Shown: positions 30,146 through 38,947, counted from the first letter of the stretch. The stretch: DNA of 64,000 nucleotides from CAZNPA01 sp964575095 (GCA_964575095.1 CAZNPA010000001.1:336858-400857), one strand, 5' to 3'. The notes: generated by a model not told the origin, from the letters alone. Program-made: numbers and translations.

Positions 30146-31534
30146 TCAAGGAAGCGCGACATTACTCAAGGATAGCTGTTTACGCAAGTCGGCTTTAAGG
30201 CGTTCCAGCGCCGTGGCGTCTTTTGCCTCGCAGCGGGCCACCAAAACCGCTTGCGTGTTGGAGGCGCGGAGCAGCCACCAGCCATCCGGGGTTGTCACGC
30301 GCACGCCGTCGATGTCGCTGAATGTTGCCCCTGATGTTTTGATCCGCGATTTCACCTCGTCGATAACCATGAATTTTCGTTCGTCGGCACAATCAAATCG
30401 CAATTCGGGCGTATTGATGGCGGCAGGCAGGGCTTTGCGCAATTCGGAAAGTTTTTTGCCGGAGCGTGACAAGTATCCCAGCAAGCGCACCGCCGCGTAG
30501 GGCGCGTCGTCGTAGCCGTAATATTTGTCGGCAAAGAACATGTGGCCGCTCATCTCGCCGGCGAGCAGCGCGCCAGTTTCCAGTATTTTCGATTTGATGA
30601 GCGAGTGCCCGGTTTTCCACATCAGCGGCTTGCCGCCCAGACGCTTGATCTCGTCGAACAAAACCTGGCTGGCCTTGACGTCGGCGATGATCGTTGCGCC
30701 CGGTTTTTCTTTCAGCACGTCCGCCGCGTAGAGCATCAGTAACTGGTCGCCCCACAGGATTTCGCCCTCGTCGTCGACGACGCCGATGCGGTCGCCGTCG
30801 CCGTCAAACGCGATGCCGCAATCGAGTTTTTCCTTTTTTACCACCGCTATCAATTGCCATAAATTCTCCGCGACCGAGGGATCGGGATGATGCGCCGGAA
30901 ACGTGCCGTCTATCTTTTCATTAAGGGCAATATGATTTCCCGGCAGCCGTTTGCATAAAGCCGCCATAATCTCACCGGTGGCGCCGTTGCCGGCATCCCA
31001 GGCGACGTTCAGTTTACGCGTGCCGTCGTAAGCCGCCTTCAACGCCTCAAGATAGGGCTCGCGCATGGTTTCAGTGCGGCTGCCGCCTTTACCGGCCGCC
31101 ACCGGAAGACCGGCCTCGGCGGCGGTTTTGAGTGCCTGTATCGCTTTGCCGTAAAACGCCTTGCCGTGCAGCACAAACTTGAAGCCGTTATGGTCGGGCG
31201 GGTTGTGCGAACCGGTGACCATGACGCCGCCCGCCGCCTCCAGCGTATGCGCGGCGAAATACAGCATCGGCGTCGGGCCAATGCCGATATCGACCACGTC
31301 GGCGCCGCCGTCAGTGATGCCCTGTATCAGCGCCGCTGCAAGCTGCGGCGAACTCGTCCTGCCGTCGCGCCCGATGGCGATAAGCCCCATCGCCTTGAAG
31401 GCGAAGGCGCGACCGATATGATACGCATCTTTCTCGGAAAGCGTTTTCCCGACCACGCCACGAATATCGTATTCCCGAAAAATCCCGGCGGAAAAACAGT
31501 GCGGAGAAACGGAAAAATCGGCAGGCTTAGGCAT
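30146..31534 (-). CDS. manB: Phosphomannomutase/phosphoglucomutase (AlgC/ManB type)
   Basis: 462 residues. It interconverts hexose 1- and 6-phosphates for polysaccharide precursors. The phosphoserine loop is VTGSHNPPDHNG (Ser109), the magnesium loop FDGDGDRIGVVDD, the sugar-specificity loop GEMSGHMFF, and the C-terminal phosphate site RASNTQAVLVARCEA. REYDIRG near the N-terminus is typical. It is the last protein gene of the fliL-fliM-DUF6468-motE run, starting 3 bases after motE, a neighbourhood conserved in alphaproteobacteria. Confidence 0.95.
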   Translation of the reverse strand: MPKPADFSVSPHCFSAGIFREYDIRGVVGKTLSEKDAYHIGRAFAFKAMGLIAIGRDGRTSSPQLAAALIQGITDGGADVVDIGIGPTPMLYFAAHTLEAAGGVMVTGSHNPPDHNGFKFVLHGKAFYGKAIQALKTAAEAGLPVAAGKGGSRTETMREPYLEALKAAYDGTRKLNVAWDAGNGATGEIMAALCKRLPGNHIALNEKIDGTFPAHHPDPSVAENLWQLIAVVKKEKLDCGIAFDGDGDRIGVVDDEGEILWGDQLLMLYAADVLKEKPGATIIADVKASQVLFDEIKRLGGKPLMWKTGHSLIKSKILETGALLAGEMSGHMFFADKYYGYDDAPYAAVRLLGYLSRSGKKLSELRKALPAAINTPELRFDCADERKFMVIDEVKSRIKTSGATFSDIDGVRVTTPDGWWLLRASNTQAVLVARCEAKDATALERLKADLRKQLSLSNVALP

Positions 31535-31537
31535 GGA

Positions 31538-32365
31538 TTATTTGCCTGCGGCGGCAGGTGGCAAGGCGGCGGCCGTGCTGTTGAGTTTGGTCGTATTCAG
31601 GCGACGCTGCTCAGCCAGCTCGACAGTGATCTGCTTGGCTTTTTTGGAATCCATCTTGGCCAGGATCGGCGCCGCTTTTTTCTCCGACATTTTGTCGATA
31701 ACGAGGAGCAGCACCGGCATTTCGATCTCATCAAAAATGCGCGCGGCATCGTCCGGCTTCATGCTTTCGTAAATCTTGACCAGGCTTTTGAGCTTGGTTT
31801 CCTCCTGCGTATTGTACTGCGCCAACAGGTCGGCAACGGCTTTTTTCATATCATCGATCTGCTGGATTTTTTCATTGATGCGTTTTTCGGTGGCGTCAAG
31901 CGCCGCTTCTTTTATCTGGACATTATGCTCCCAGCGGTCGAGCTCCTCGCGGCGGCGGGAGAGGTTCTGCAGCAAGTCGATCTCGGCCTGTGAGAAATAG
32001 CGCCCATCGACGCTGCCCGGCGTATCAGAGACGGCGGGATTCTTTTTTTCTTTTTCCTTGCCCTCGCCTTCCTCGCCGCCTTCGCCATGCTCTTCCTTAG
32101 GCTTGGCTTCCTCTTTTTTCTCGCCTTCTTTCGGCGCGTCTTTCTTATCGTCTTCCTTCTTCTCTTCTTTTTTATCGCCCTCCTTTTTCTCGGCATGCTT
32201 ATCCGGCTTCGGCGGCGCTTCCGACCCCGATTGCTCAGCTTGCACTTTTCCGATAAGCCACGCTTCCGACAGCACCGCCGAGCCGTGGCTGACGGCCACC
32301 AGTTTGACAATCAGAAAAAAAACGGCCGTGCCGATGGTTAGTGGCAGAACGCGAAAAAAACGCAT
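31538..32365 (-). CDS. motE: Flagellar motility protein MotE-like (MgtE-N-like domain)
   Basis: 275 residues. One N-terminal membrane segment (LPLTIGTAVFFLIVKLVAV) is followed by a very charged Lys/Glu/Asp linker (residues about 45-105) and a coiled coil with RREELDRWEHNVQIKEAALD. The C-terminus is the MgtE intracellular-N-like domain (YESMKPDDAARIFDEIEMPV...LAKMDSKKAKQI). This is the architecture of MotE, the periplasmic chaperone of MotC in rhizobia. It sits between the DUF6468 gene and the phosphohexomutase. Here MotC itself is not in the window. Confidence 0.88.
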   Translation of the reverse strand: MRFFRVLPLTIGTAVFFLIVKLVAVSHGSAVLSEAWLIGKVQAEQSGSEAPPKPDKHAEKKEGDKKEEKKEDDKKDAPKEGEKKEEAKPKEEHGEGGEEGEGKEKEKKNPAVSDTPGSVDGRYFSQAEIDLLQNLSRRREELDRWEHNVQIKEAALDATEKRINEKIQQIDDMKKAVADLLAQYNTQEETKLKSLVKIYESMKPDDAARIFDEIEMPVLLLVIDKMSEKKAAPILAKMDSKKAKQITVELAEQRRLNTTKLNSTAAALPPAAAGK

Positions 32366-32373
32366 GCGTGTCC

Positions 32374-32976
32374 TTATCCCTTAATGCCGGCTTTGAGCAT
32401 GGCGAGCAATTCCTGTTCCGTACGCGAGCGCGGCGGCGGCGATTCTTTCTGAGCAGACGACGGAGACGGCCAGCCGGCAGCACTTGCCGCCTTGCTGCGG
32501 CCGATGACTTTTTCCAGCATCGCCTCAAGCGAAGCGCGCGTTTTCTCCCGCGACATGCCATTCATGTCCTCCGGTTCCTCCAGCGACGCCGGTGACGGTG
32601 GAATATCCTCCGCCGGAGTCTGCTCGGAAACGACGCGGCTGCGTGCGCGACTAATCGCTGCCGACGCCTCGATCTGGTTGGCGAGCTTGCTGCCTTTTTC
32701 GATCATAAATGCCAAATCGTCGAGAAGGTAATTGGCTTTGTCGACGCGCATTTGGATGCTCTCGCCGATTTTCTTGCTGGCCGTCTGCAAGGCGACGATG
32801 CTGTCGGACGCGCGCTGTGTCGATTCGTCGAAATGCTTTAAGAGCTGCGCCAGTTCGCTTTTGCTGTTCTGCAAAATCTTGATGCGTTTATTGAGCATCC
32901 AGCAGTAGCTGATGGTGACGGCAAGCAGCCCCGCCATCAGGATATTGACTAACAGATTGACCACCATCCCCGTCAT
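32374..32976 (-). CDS. DUF6468 membrane protein of the flagellar cluster
   Basis: 200 residues. One N-terminal membrane helix (LVNILMAGLLAVTISYCWMLN) is followed by a long coiled-coil-like part (residues 30-110: LLKHFDESTQRASDSIVALQ...). A disordered Pro/Ser/Glu-rich tail and a short terminal helix (EQELLAMLKAGIKG) complete it. The family is regularly found between fliM and motE in alphaproteobacteria; no biochemical role is known to me. Co-transcription with motE is likely (8-base gap). Confidence 0.88.
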   Translation of the reverse strand: MTGMVVNLLVNILMAGLLAVTISYCWMLNKRIKILQNSKSELAQLLKHFDESTQRASDSIVALQTASKKIGESIQMRVDKANYLLDDLAFMIEKGSKLANQIEASAAISRARSRVVSEQTPAEDIPPSPASLEEPEDMNGMSREKTRASLEAMLEKVIGRSKAASAAGWPSPSSAQKESPPPRSRTEQELLAMLKAGIKG

Positions 32977-33016
32977 ATTCCCCCCTTAGACTACCCCGCA
33001 CTTGTTGCCGGGCTTT

Positions 33017-34048
33017 TTATTCTTTCATTTTTCGCTTGATCGACTCATTGAGCGATACTGCAACACGGTCGCCTATTTTTCCAAGAAGACCGGTCGTAAT
33101 CGGAATGCCGCCGCAACGCAAGGTTACATTATCATCGGGCGTGCAGTCCAGAAGCAACGTGCTGCCGACTTTCAGCGCCATGAGATCTTTCAGCGTCACC
33201 GCTTTCTCGTCAAATACGGTTTCGATAGTGACGGCCGTATTGCGCAGCTCGCGGCCAAGATGCTTTTCCCACACCGTGTCCTGACCGAAATTCTCGCCCA
33301 TGAACATTTGCAGCAGCAGGTCGCGGATGGGTTCCAGCGTGGTATGCGGCAGCAATATCTCGATGATGCCACCGCGTCCTTCAACCATGTCGATCTTGAG
33401 ACGTACCAAGAGCGCCGGGTTGCCGGGACGCGTGATGGTGGCGAAGCGCGGATTGGATTCCAGGCGCTCGAAATGGAACGTGGCGGGAGACAGCGGTTCG
33501 AACGCCGCGCTTAAATCCGCCAGCAATACATCGATCATACGCTTGACGATGTCCTGCTCGATGGTGGTATAGGGGCGCCCTTCGACACGTGCCGGCTTGG
33601 CCGATTTACGCCCGCCGAGCAATACGTCGACAATGGAATATATCTGCGCGTTGTCGACCGTCACCATGCCGAAATTTTCCCACTCAACAGCGCGGAATAC
33701 GACCAGAAGCGCCGGCAGGGGGATGGAATTCAGGTAATCGTCGAAGCGTATGCTGGTCATCGAATCGAGGCTGACATCAACGTTTTCCGAGGTGTAATTG
33801 CGGAAGCTGGTGGAGAGTTGGCGCACCAGCCGGTCGAACACCACTTCCATCATCGGCAATTTTTCGTAAGCCGTCATCGACTTGTCGAGGATGGCGAAAA
33901 TACCGTTGACTTGCTCCTGAGCGCCGCCTTTTTTGGCGTCAAACCCCAGCAGGGTATCGATTTCGTCCTGATTCAGGACGCGCTCGTCGCCGCCTGCTGC
34001 TGCGGCTGCGCCGGCCGGGGCTTCTTTTGGTGCTTCTGCTTCAGCCAT
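33017..34048 (-). CDS. fliM: Flagellar motor switch protein FliM
   Basis: 343 residues. The N-terminal CheY-binding region is modified: VLNQDEIDTLLGF at residue 24 corresponds to the LSQDEIDALL motif. The middle CheC-like domain contains LLVVFRAVEWENFGMVTVDN, and the C-terminal FliN-homologous SpoA domain is at about 265-335 (VTLKDLMALKVGSTLLLD). It forms the C-ring and sets rotation direction. The 272-bp element at 34054 ends 5 bases before the start codon, so the ribosome-binding region lies within its terminal repeat. Confidence 0.96.
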   Translation of the reverse strand: MAEAEAPKEAPAGAAAAAGGDERVLNQDEIDTLLGFDAKKGGAQEQVNGIFAILDKSMTAYEKLPMMEVVFDRLVRQLSTSFRNYTSENVDVSLDSMTSIRFDDYLNSIPLPALLVVFRAVEWENFGMVTVDNAQIYSIVDVLLGGRKSAKPARVEGRPYTTIEQDIVKRMIDVLLADLSAAFEPLSPATFHFERLESNPRFATITRPGNPALLVRLKIDMVEGRGGIIEILLPHTTLEPIRDLLLQMFMGENFGQDTVWEKHLGRELRNTAVTIETVFDEKAVTLKDLMALKVGSTLLLDCTPDDNVTLRCGGIPITTGLLGKIGDRVAVSLNESIKRKMKE

Positions 34049-34053
34049 AAATT

Positions 34054-34325
34054 AGACCCTGTTATCAGAGTTATTACATAACTGCGTTGCTGTTTTGGCG
34101 ACGCAGGCCGCTAGGCAAGGCGTGCGGCAGGTAGCGGTATTCTACCTGCAAGCGCCTTAACGTAGCGGATGCCCGCCAAAACGCAACCCGAAGGGACGGT
34201 CGCTTTTTTGAAATGGCGTTGTCATAAGGCTTGTCCGTAGCGCCCACTACGGCCTGCGCCTTCTTCCTAGCCATTTCAAAAAATCGTTCCGTCGCAGTCA
34301 TATAATAACTCTGATAACAGGGTCT
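34054..34325. mobile_element. MITE-like 272-bp element with 33-bp terminal inverted repeats
   Basis: The left end 34054-34086 (AGACCCTGTTATCAGAGTTA...) and right end 34293-34325 match as inverted repeats at 31 of 33 positions. Inside are two further nested palindromes: GTTTTGGCG...CGCCAAAAC around 34092-34183, with an inner GCAGGTAG/CTACCTGC hairpin, and TTTTTTGAAATGGC...GCCATTTCAAAAAA around 34204-34284. No open frame of note. No convincing target-site duplication is visible. It fills most of the 375-base gap between fliM and fliL; the rest (34326-34423) is AT-rich with no gene. Confidence 0.88.
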
Positions 34326-34423
34326 CACTAATCAATTAATGTTCAATAACTTATAACATAGCCTTTAAGGCACTACAATACTCGCCGCAAAACCCGTGCC
34401 AAGAGATCGTGGTAGTGGCGACC

Positions 34424-35026
34424 TTACTGAACAATGATCTCTTTGAAGAGGACATCGTTAATCTTGATCGGCGCCACGGCCTTGTTGGCGCGCAAGAGCA
34501 GTTCCTCACGCAGGCGCTGGATGCCGGCGGAACCGGCCAGATCGCTGGCACGCAGCTCACGCAGGTAGGTATTGAGAGCATCCAGCAGCTTGGGCAGGTC
34601 GCCTTCGAGCGGCATGACATCGAGCTGGCTTTCCATCTCCAGCACCACCGTCATCTTCAGGAAGCTGGTTTGCTTGCCACCCGAATTGAGATTGACCAGA
34701 AATTCCGGCAGCGTGTAATAGACCGCCTTGGGCGTGCCTTTTTCGCCTTCCTTGCCCTCTTCGGTTTGCTCGGCGTGCTTGTTGAAGAAGGCAAAATAGA
34801 CGCCGACGGCGCCGCCGATAAGCACCACGAGCGCCGCCGCGCCGATGATAATCAGTTTCTTCTTGGATTTTTTAGGCGCAGCCTCGCCACCCTCGGCGCC
34901 CTCGCCTTCCTTGGCTTCGCCCTCGGCGCCTTCTTTTTTGTCGCCTTTTTCTTCTTTCTTGTCGTCTTTCTTATCGTCTTTTTTCTCTTCTTCTTTTTCG
35001 GCGTCTTTCTTATCGTCCTTGGCCAT
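34424..35026 (-). CDS. fliL: Flagellar basal body-associated protein FliL
   Basis: 200 residues. Residues 1-55 are an extreme Lys/Glu/Asp-rich cytoplasmic tail, then a single membrane span (KKLIIIGAAALVVLIGGAVG) and the periplasmic FliL domain (YYTLPEFLVNLNSGGKQTSF through LLLRANKAVAPIKINDVLFKEIIVQ). FliL assists torque generation around the stators. The tail is longer and more charged than in enteric FliL. It is divergent from flgF, and its promoter must lie in 35027-35262. Confidence 0.94.
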   Translation of the reverse strand: MAKDDKKDAEKEEEKKDDKKDDKKEEKGDKKEGAEGEAKEGEGAEGGEAAPKKSKKKLIIIGAAALVVLIGGAVGVYFAFFNKHAEQTEEGKEGEKGTPKAVYYTLPEFLVNLNSGGKQTSFLKMTVVLEMESQLDVMPLEGDLPKLLDALNTYLRELRASDLAGSAGIQRLREELLLRANKAVAPIKINDVLFKEIIVQ

Positions 35027-35190
35027 AAGGGATTCCTGTCTGTTGGAAGCGTGTGTCTTACCACCTTATATCTAAAGTCTTTTTACAGTGATGCAAGAGC
35101 CTTCTTTGCTCAAGCAGAAATTACCCAACCAATTAATTTTTCATGGCTTTGTTGCCACTGAACCACAAGCAAATCCGGCCTTTCTACGAT

Positions 35191-35206
35191 TGGCACGGAT
35201 TGTGCT
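35191..35206 (+). promoter_or_regulatory. Probable sigma-54 promoter of flgF-flgG-flgA-flgH
   Basis: TGGCACGGATTGTGCT keeps a full TGGCACG -24 element and the GG-N10-GC spacing; the -12 part is GTGCT in place of TTGCW. It ends 56 bases before the flgF start codon. The same class of site precedes flgE at 6229. Confidence 0.82.
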
Positions 35207-35262
35207 TATCCTACAGGCGAGCAATACAAAAACGATGCAATCGACTGCAGAAATGAATCACT

Positions 35263-35988
35263 ATGGATAATGGCATTTATATAGCGCTGTCGCGGCAGTT
35301 GGCCCTCTTTCGGGACATGAGCGTTACCGCCAACAACCTGGCAAACGCTAACACCACCGGCTACGGCTCGGAACACGTCTTGTTCAATTCGTACCTGACC
35401 AAGGACGTCAACCAGCGCCAAGTGAACCCGATGTCTTTTGCCAATGACATTTCCACCTACCGCAACCTGTCGGTGGGGCCGATCCAGGAAACCGGCAACC
35501 CGATGGACATCGCCATCAACGGCAACGGTTATTTGATGGTAGAAACACCCGCGGGTACGCGCTATACGCGCGCCGGGCATCTGCAGATCGACAACACCGG
35601 CAATCTGGTTACCGCCAACGGCCATTACGTTCTCGATGCCTCCGGCCAACACATCGTATTTCCGGACAACGTCAAGCAGGTCGATATCGGGTCGGCGGGC
35701 AACGTCAAAATCAATGGCGACGATTTTACCAGCATCGGCGTCTTCCAGTTCGACAACGAGCACTTGCTGGAACGCCAGGGCAACGGCCTTTACAAAACCG
35801 ACGTCACGGCGCAGGCGGCGGAGAATTTCAAAATCATTCAGGGAGCGCTGGAAAATTCTAACGTGCAGCCGGTGCTGGAGCTGACGCATATGCTGAGCGT
35901 CTCGCGCGCCGTGAGCGACACTTCGAAATACATTTCGTCCATCTACGATCTTGAACGCAAGGCCTCCAACGCCTGGGCGCAACAATAA
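35263..35988 (+). CDS. flgF: Flagellar proximal rod protein FlgF
   Basis: 241 residues. The N-terminal rod motif is ANNLANANTTGYGSEH. The middle GNGYLMVETPAGTRYTRAGHL block is the FlgE/F/G core, and the C-terminus (QGALENSNVQPVLELTHMLS...) completes the D0 coil. The short start MDNGIYIALSRQLALFRDM is typical of FlgF rather than FlgG. It is the first gene of a flgF-flgG-flgA-flgH operon. Confidence 0.95.
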   Translation: MDNGIYIALSRQLALFRDMSVTANNLANANTTGYGSEHVLFNSYLTKDVNQRQVNPMSFANDISTYRNLSVGPIQETGNPMDIAINGNGYLMVETPAGTRYTRAGHLQIDNTGNLVTANGHYVLDASGQHIVFPDNVKQVDIGSAGNVKINGDDFTSIGVFQFDNEHLLERQGNGLYKTDVTAQAAENFKIIQGALENSNVQPVLELTHMLSVSRAVSDTSKYISSIYDLERKASNAWAQQ

Positions 35989-36006
35989 TGGTAAGGAGCA
36001 GATAAC

Positions 36007-36792
36007 ATGAGGTCACTCGATATCGCCGCCACCGGCATGCAGGCGCAGCAACTATTCGTTGACGTCACCTCGCAGAATCTGGCCAACATCAACACCACCG
36101 GCTACAAACTGCAGGCGCCGCTGTTTCAGGACTTGCTCTATCAGGACGAGCGCCGCGTCGGTTCCAATTCCTCAAGCAACAGCACCATCGTCCCCACCGG
36201 CATCCAGATCGGCCTTGGCGTCAAGCTGGGCGCAATCGGCCGCGACACCAGTCAGGGCACGCTGCAAAACTCCGGCACTCCGCTTGATCTGGCAGTACAG
36301 GGCAAAGGCTATTTTCAGGTGGCGCTGCCCGACGGCACGATTGCCTACACGCGCGACGGCTCGTTCCAACTCGATCCCTCCGGCATTTTGGTCACCACCG
36401 ACGGCTACCAGGTGCAGCCTTCGATCACCATCCCGCAGAACGCCACCTCGATCAGCATCAACCAGTCCGGTCAGGTGTCGGTCACCATTCAGGGGCAGCC
36501 GACGCCGCAAATCTTGGGTCAGTTACAAACCGCCGGCTTCATAAACCCGCCCGGCCTCTTGGCCACCGGCGGCAACTTGCTGGTGGAATCGGCCGCGTCC
36601 GGCCCGCCGCTTCTGGGCACGCCCGGCCTCGACGGCTTCGGCACCATCTTGCAGGGGTTCCTCGAAGGATCGAACGTCAACCCGGTCACGGAGCTGACCA
36701 ACCTGATCAAAGCTCAGCGCGTCTATGAAATGAACAGCAAGGTCGTCAGCAAGAGCGACGAGATGTTGCAATCCTTAAACCAGAGCGTGTAA
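36007..36792 (+). CDS. flgG: Flagellar distal rod protein FlgG
   Basis: 261 residues, the standard length. It starts MRSLDIAATGMQAQQLFVD with NLANINTTGYK, contains GKGYFQVALPDGTIAYTRDG, and ends GFLEGSNVNPVTELTNLIKA, YEMNSKVVSKSDEMLQ. It forms the distal rod between FlgF and the hook. It follows flgF after 18 bases with AAGGAG before the ATG. Confidence 0.97.
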   Translation: MRSLDIAATGMQAQQLFVDVTSQNLANINTTGYKLQAPLFQDLLYQDERRVGSNSSSNSTIVPTGIQIGLGVKLGAIGRDTSQGTLQNSGTPLDLAVQGKGYFQVALPDGTIAYTRDGSFQLDPSGILVTTDGYQVQPSITIPQNATSISINQSGQVSVTIQGQPTPQILGQLQTAGFINPPGLLATGGNLLVESAASGPPLLGTPGLDGFGTILQGFLEGSNVNPVTELTNLIKAQRVYEMNSKVVSKSDEMLQSLNQSV

Positions 36793-36797
36793 CCTAT

Positions 36798-37580
36798 ATG
36801 CGTAACGTATTCATCGCCCTTCTCTTCTCTTTTATAACGCTGCCGGCGCTGGCCGCAGAACTGGCGGATACCGACAAAGCCAACTTATTCCCGCTCTCCT
36901 ACGCCGACGCCGAAGAAGCCGTCAGCCGCGCGCTGGCGGATAAAGGCGCCGCCGACAAGGTCGCGGCCAAGATCAACGGCCGCGGCGACAACACTCCGCT
37001 TTATTCCTACACCGCCCCGCTCACGGTCGACGTGCGCGGCCTGCGCTTCGACAAGCCGTCGGGACACTGGAGCGCCAATCTCCTGCTGCTGGCCAACGGC
37101 TCCGTCGTCAGCGCCTTGCCGGCGTCGGGACGTTTTGACGAAATGGTCGAAGTGCCGATGCTCAAACGCGCGCTGAATAATAAAAATGTCATCAGCACCT
37201 CCGACATCGAGGTGCGCGATATGCCGATCAGCCAGACGCGCGTCGACGTCATCACCGACATCGCGAGCCTGATCGGAAAGTCACCGGTCTATTCCGTCTC
37301 CGCCTACCGACCGATCCGTGACCACGAAATCGCCACGCCGCCATTGGTCAGAAAAAGCAACATCGTGCAGATGCGTTACCTGTCGCCGGGCATGGAGATC
37401 ACCACCACCGGCCAGGCGCTTGATGACGGCGCCAAAGGCACGGTGATCAACGTCCGCAATCTCGCCAGCAAGAAAATCGTTCAGGCCGTCGTCGAAGACA
37501 GCGCGACAGTCAGCGTCACTGGCGATACGCGCATACAATCCTCCTCCAACCAAACGGCGGACGCTTATGCAAAGAATTAA
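36798..37580 (+). CDS. flgA: Flagellar P-ring assembly chaperone FlgA
   Basis: 260 residues with a signal peptide (MRNVFIALLFSFITLPALAA). The C-terminal SAF domain shows VRKSNIVQMRYLSPGMEITT, then GQALDDGAKGTVINVRNLAS and KKIVQAVVEDSATVSV, typical of FlgA. It helps polymerise FlgI (P-ring) in the periplasm. It follows flgG by 5 bases and overlaps flgH by 14 bases. Confidence 0.94.
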   Translation: MRNVFIALLFSFITLPALAAELADTDKANLFPLSYADAEEAVSRALADKGAADKVAAKINGRGDNTPLYSYTAPLTVDVRGLRFDKPSGHWSANLLLLANGSVVSALPASGRFDEMVEVPMLKRALNNKNVISTSDIEVRDMPISQTRVDVITDIASLIGKSPVYSVSAYRPIRDHEIATPPLVRKSNIVQMRYLSPGMEITTTGQALDDGAKGTVINVRNLASKKIVQAVVEDSATVSVTGDTRIQSSSNQTADAYAKN

Positions 37581-38331
37581 CTGCATCGCTCTGGCGACCT
37601 TGTGTCTGGCGTCGACCATGCTCTCCGGCTGCGACCGTGTGCTGACCAAACTGGAAAATGTCGGCGAGCAGCCGAAACTGTCCGGCATCGCCAACCCGAA
37701 AGAGGCGGCCAACTATAAGCCGATGACGTGGCCGATGCCGGAAAATACGCCGCCGACCAAACAATACGCCAACTCGTTATGGCAGCCGGGAGCGCGTGCC
37801 TTTTTCCGCGACCAGCGCGCCGCGCGCGTCGGCGATATCGTCAAGGTCAACATCAAAATCAACGATCAGGCGGTCATGAACAACGAAACCGAAGGCAAGC
37901 GCCAGGCGAAAGATCAGGCGACCATGAGCAAGGTCTTCGGCATGGAACAAAAACTGCTGGATATCCTGCCTAACAATAAAGGTGGCGACCCGACCTCGGT
38001 TCTCAACACTTCGGGTAACGTCAACAACAAGGGCACCGGCAGCATCCGCCGTCAGGACCAGATACAGACGCAGGTCGCCGCCATCGTGACGCAGGTGCTC
38101 TCGAACGGCAATCTCGTCATCGACGGCAAACAGGAAATCCGCATCAATTTCGAAGTGCGCGAAGTGGCGGTGAAAGGCGTCGTGCGGCCGCAGGACATTC
38201 TGGCCGACAACAGCATCGACTCGACGCAGATCGCTGAAGCGCGCATCATCTACGGCGGCCGCGGCCAGCTGACCGAGATGCAGCAACCGCGCTGGGGCGA
38301 ACAAGTAATGGAAGAACTGGCACCGTTCTAA
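37567..38331 (+). CDS. flgH: Flagellar L-ring lipoprotein FlgH
   Basis: 254 residues. A lipoprotein signal ends at LSGC (Cys22). SLWQPGARAFFRDQRAARVGDIVKV is the family signature, and the QVLSNGNLVIDGKQEIRINFE, then RPQDILADNSIDSTQIAEAR motif at the end matches L-ring proteins. It assembles the outer-membrane ring. The start lies inside flgA (14-base overlap). The operon appears to end here; flgI is not in the window. Confidence 0.96.
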   Translation: MQRINCIALATLCLASTMLSGCDRVLTKLENVGEQPKLSGIANPKEAANYKPMTWPMPENTPPTKQYANSLWQPGARAFFRDQRAARVGDIVKVNIKINDQAVMNNETEGKRQAKDQATMSKVFGMEQKLLDILPNNKGGDPTSVLNTSGNVNNKGTGSIRRQDQIQTQVAAIVTQVLSNGNLVIDGKQEIRINFEVREVAVKGVVRPQDILADNSIDSTQIAEARIIYGGRGQLTEMQQPRWGEQVMEELAPF

Positions 38332-38402
38332 AGAATGTGCTTAACGCCTTGTGATTCGTGCTGAGTGAAAAAATAAAAAAACGGAAATTATACTACGAGG
38401 TA

Positions 38403-38843
38403 CTAGGCACTTCTGCCCATCGACTCATTGCGCGTATCCATCGCTACCGCAACGCGCGGCGTATCGGGAACGAACTGGCCGACGTCCCTCATATCCACAT
38501 CGTACGGGCTGACGGATTTTTCAATCGCTTTTTCTTGCGAAGGCGCTTCGATTTTCTGGCTTTTGCCGAGTGTGACTGGCGTCGCGCTAGCAAGGGGCTC
38601 AAAACCCGGATCTTCCGCGCGGCCGGTGGTATACGAAGCGCCGATGGCCATACCGCCGCCCAGCAACCCGACGGCAGCGCCGGTAACTTTACCAAGGAGC
38701 CTGTCTATTCCATCAATTATCTTATCGCCAAGATTATCCAGGCCTTCCTTAATCTGATGGCCGCTGCCGCGCTGCGGCGCATCCGGCTCTAAGGCGAAAG
38801 CGTCGGGAAGGCTGGGCACAACAGTGTCGTCACCATAAATCAT
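38403..38843 (-). CDS. Hypothetical protein with a glycine-rich hydrophobic segment
   Basis: 146 residues, not recognised. One Gly/Ala-rich hydrophobic stretch (VTGAAVGLLGGGMAIGASYT, residues about 53-72) may be a membrane segment or glycine zipper. It is flanked by an amphipathic helix (IKEGLDNLGDKIIDGIDRLL) and a charged Ser/Pro/Glu tail. No signal peptide. It lies convergent to flgH, and upstream of the dacA stop across a short GC-rich palindrome. Glycine-zipper proteins often act on membranes, but nothing more can be said. Confidence 0.6.
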   Translation of the reverse strand: MIYGDDTVVPSLPDAFALEPDAPQRGSGHQIKEGLDNLGDKIIDGIDRLLGKVTGAAVGLLGGGMAIGASYTTGRAEDPGFEPLASATPVTLGKSQKIEAPSQEKAIEKSVSPYDVDMRDVGQFVPDTPRVAVAMDTRNESMGRSA

Positions 38844-38920
38844 GCTTACAGTATACCCCTAAACCGGGCGTTATTATATGAATCTTTTGTGACAGAACCG
38901 TGACAATGAGTCCTTTATGC

Positions 38921-38941
38921 TCCCCCCGCAAGCGGGAGGGA
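38921..38941. repeat. Short CCCCCCGCAAGCGGG palindrome before the dacA stop
   Basis: A compact GC hairpin lying 7 bases from the dacA stop codon; similar CCCCCGC-type units occur inside ftsY at 58876 and 58928. It may be the 3' boundary of dacA mRNA although it lacks a T run. Confidence 0.6.
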
Positions 38942-38947
38942 CCATAA

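Noticed and set aside
31166..31993. 275-codon plus-strand frame across the phosphohexomutase/motE junction
   Set aside because: It is antisense to two well-recognised genes and its product shows shadow-frame composition.
32990..33013. Another copy of the 29-bp CCCCGCACTTGTTGCGGGG repeat before fliM's stop
   Set aside because: Only the central part is alike (CCCCGCACTTGTTGCCGGGC) and the arms no longer pair fully, so it is at best a decayed copy and not listed as a feature.
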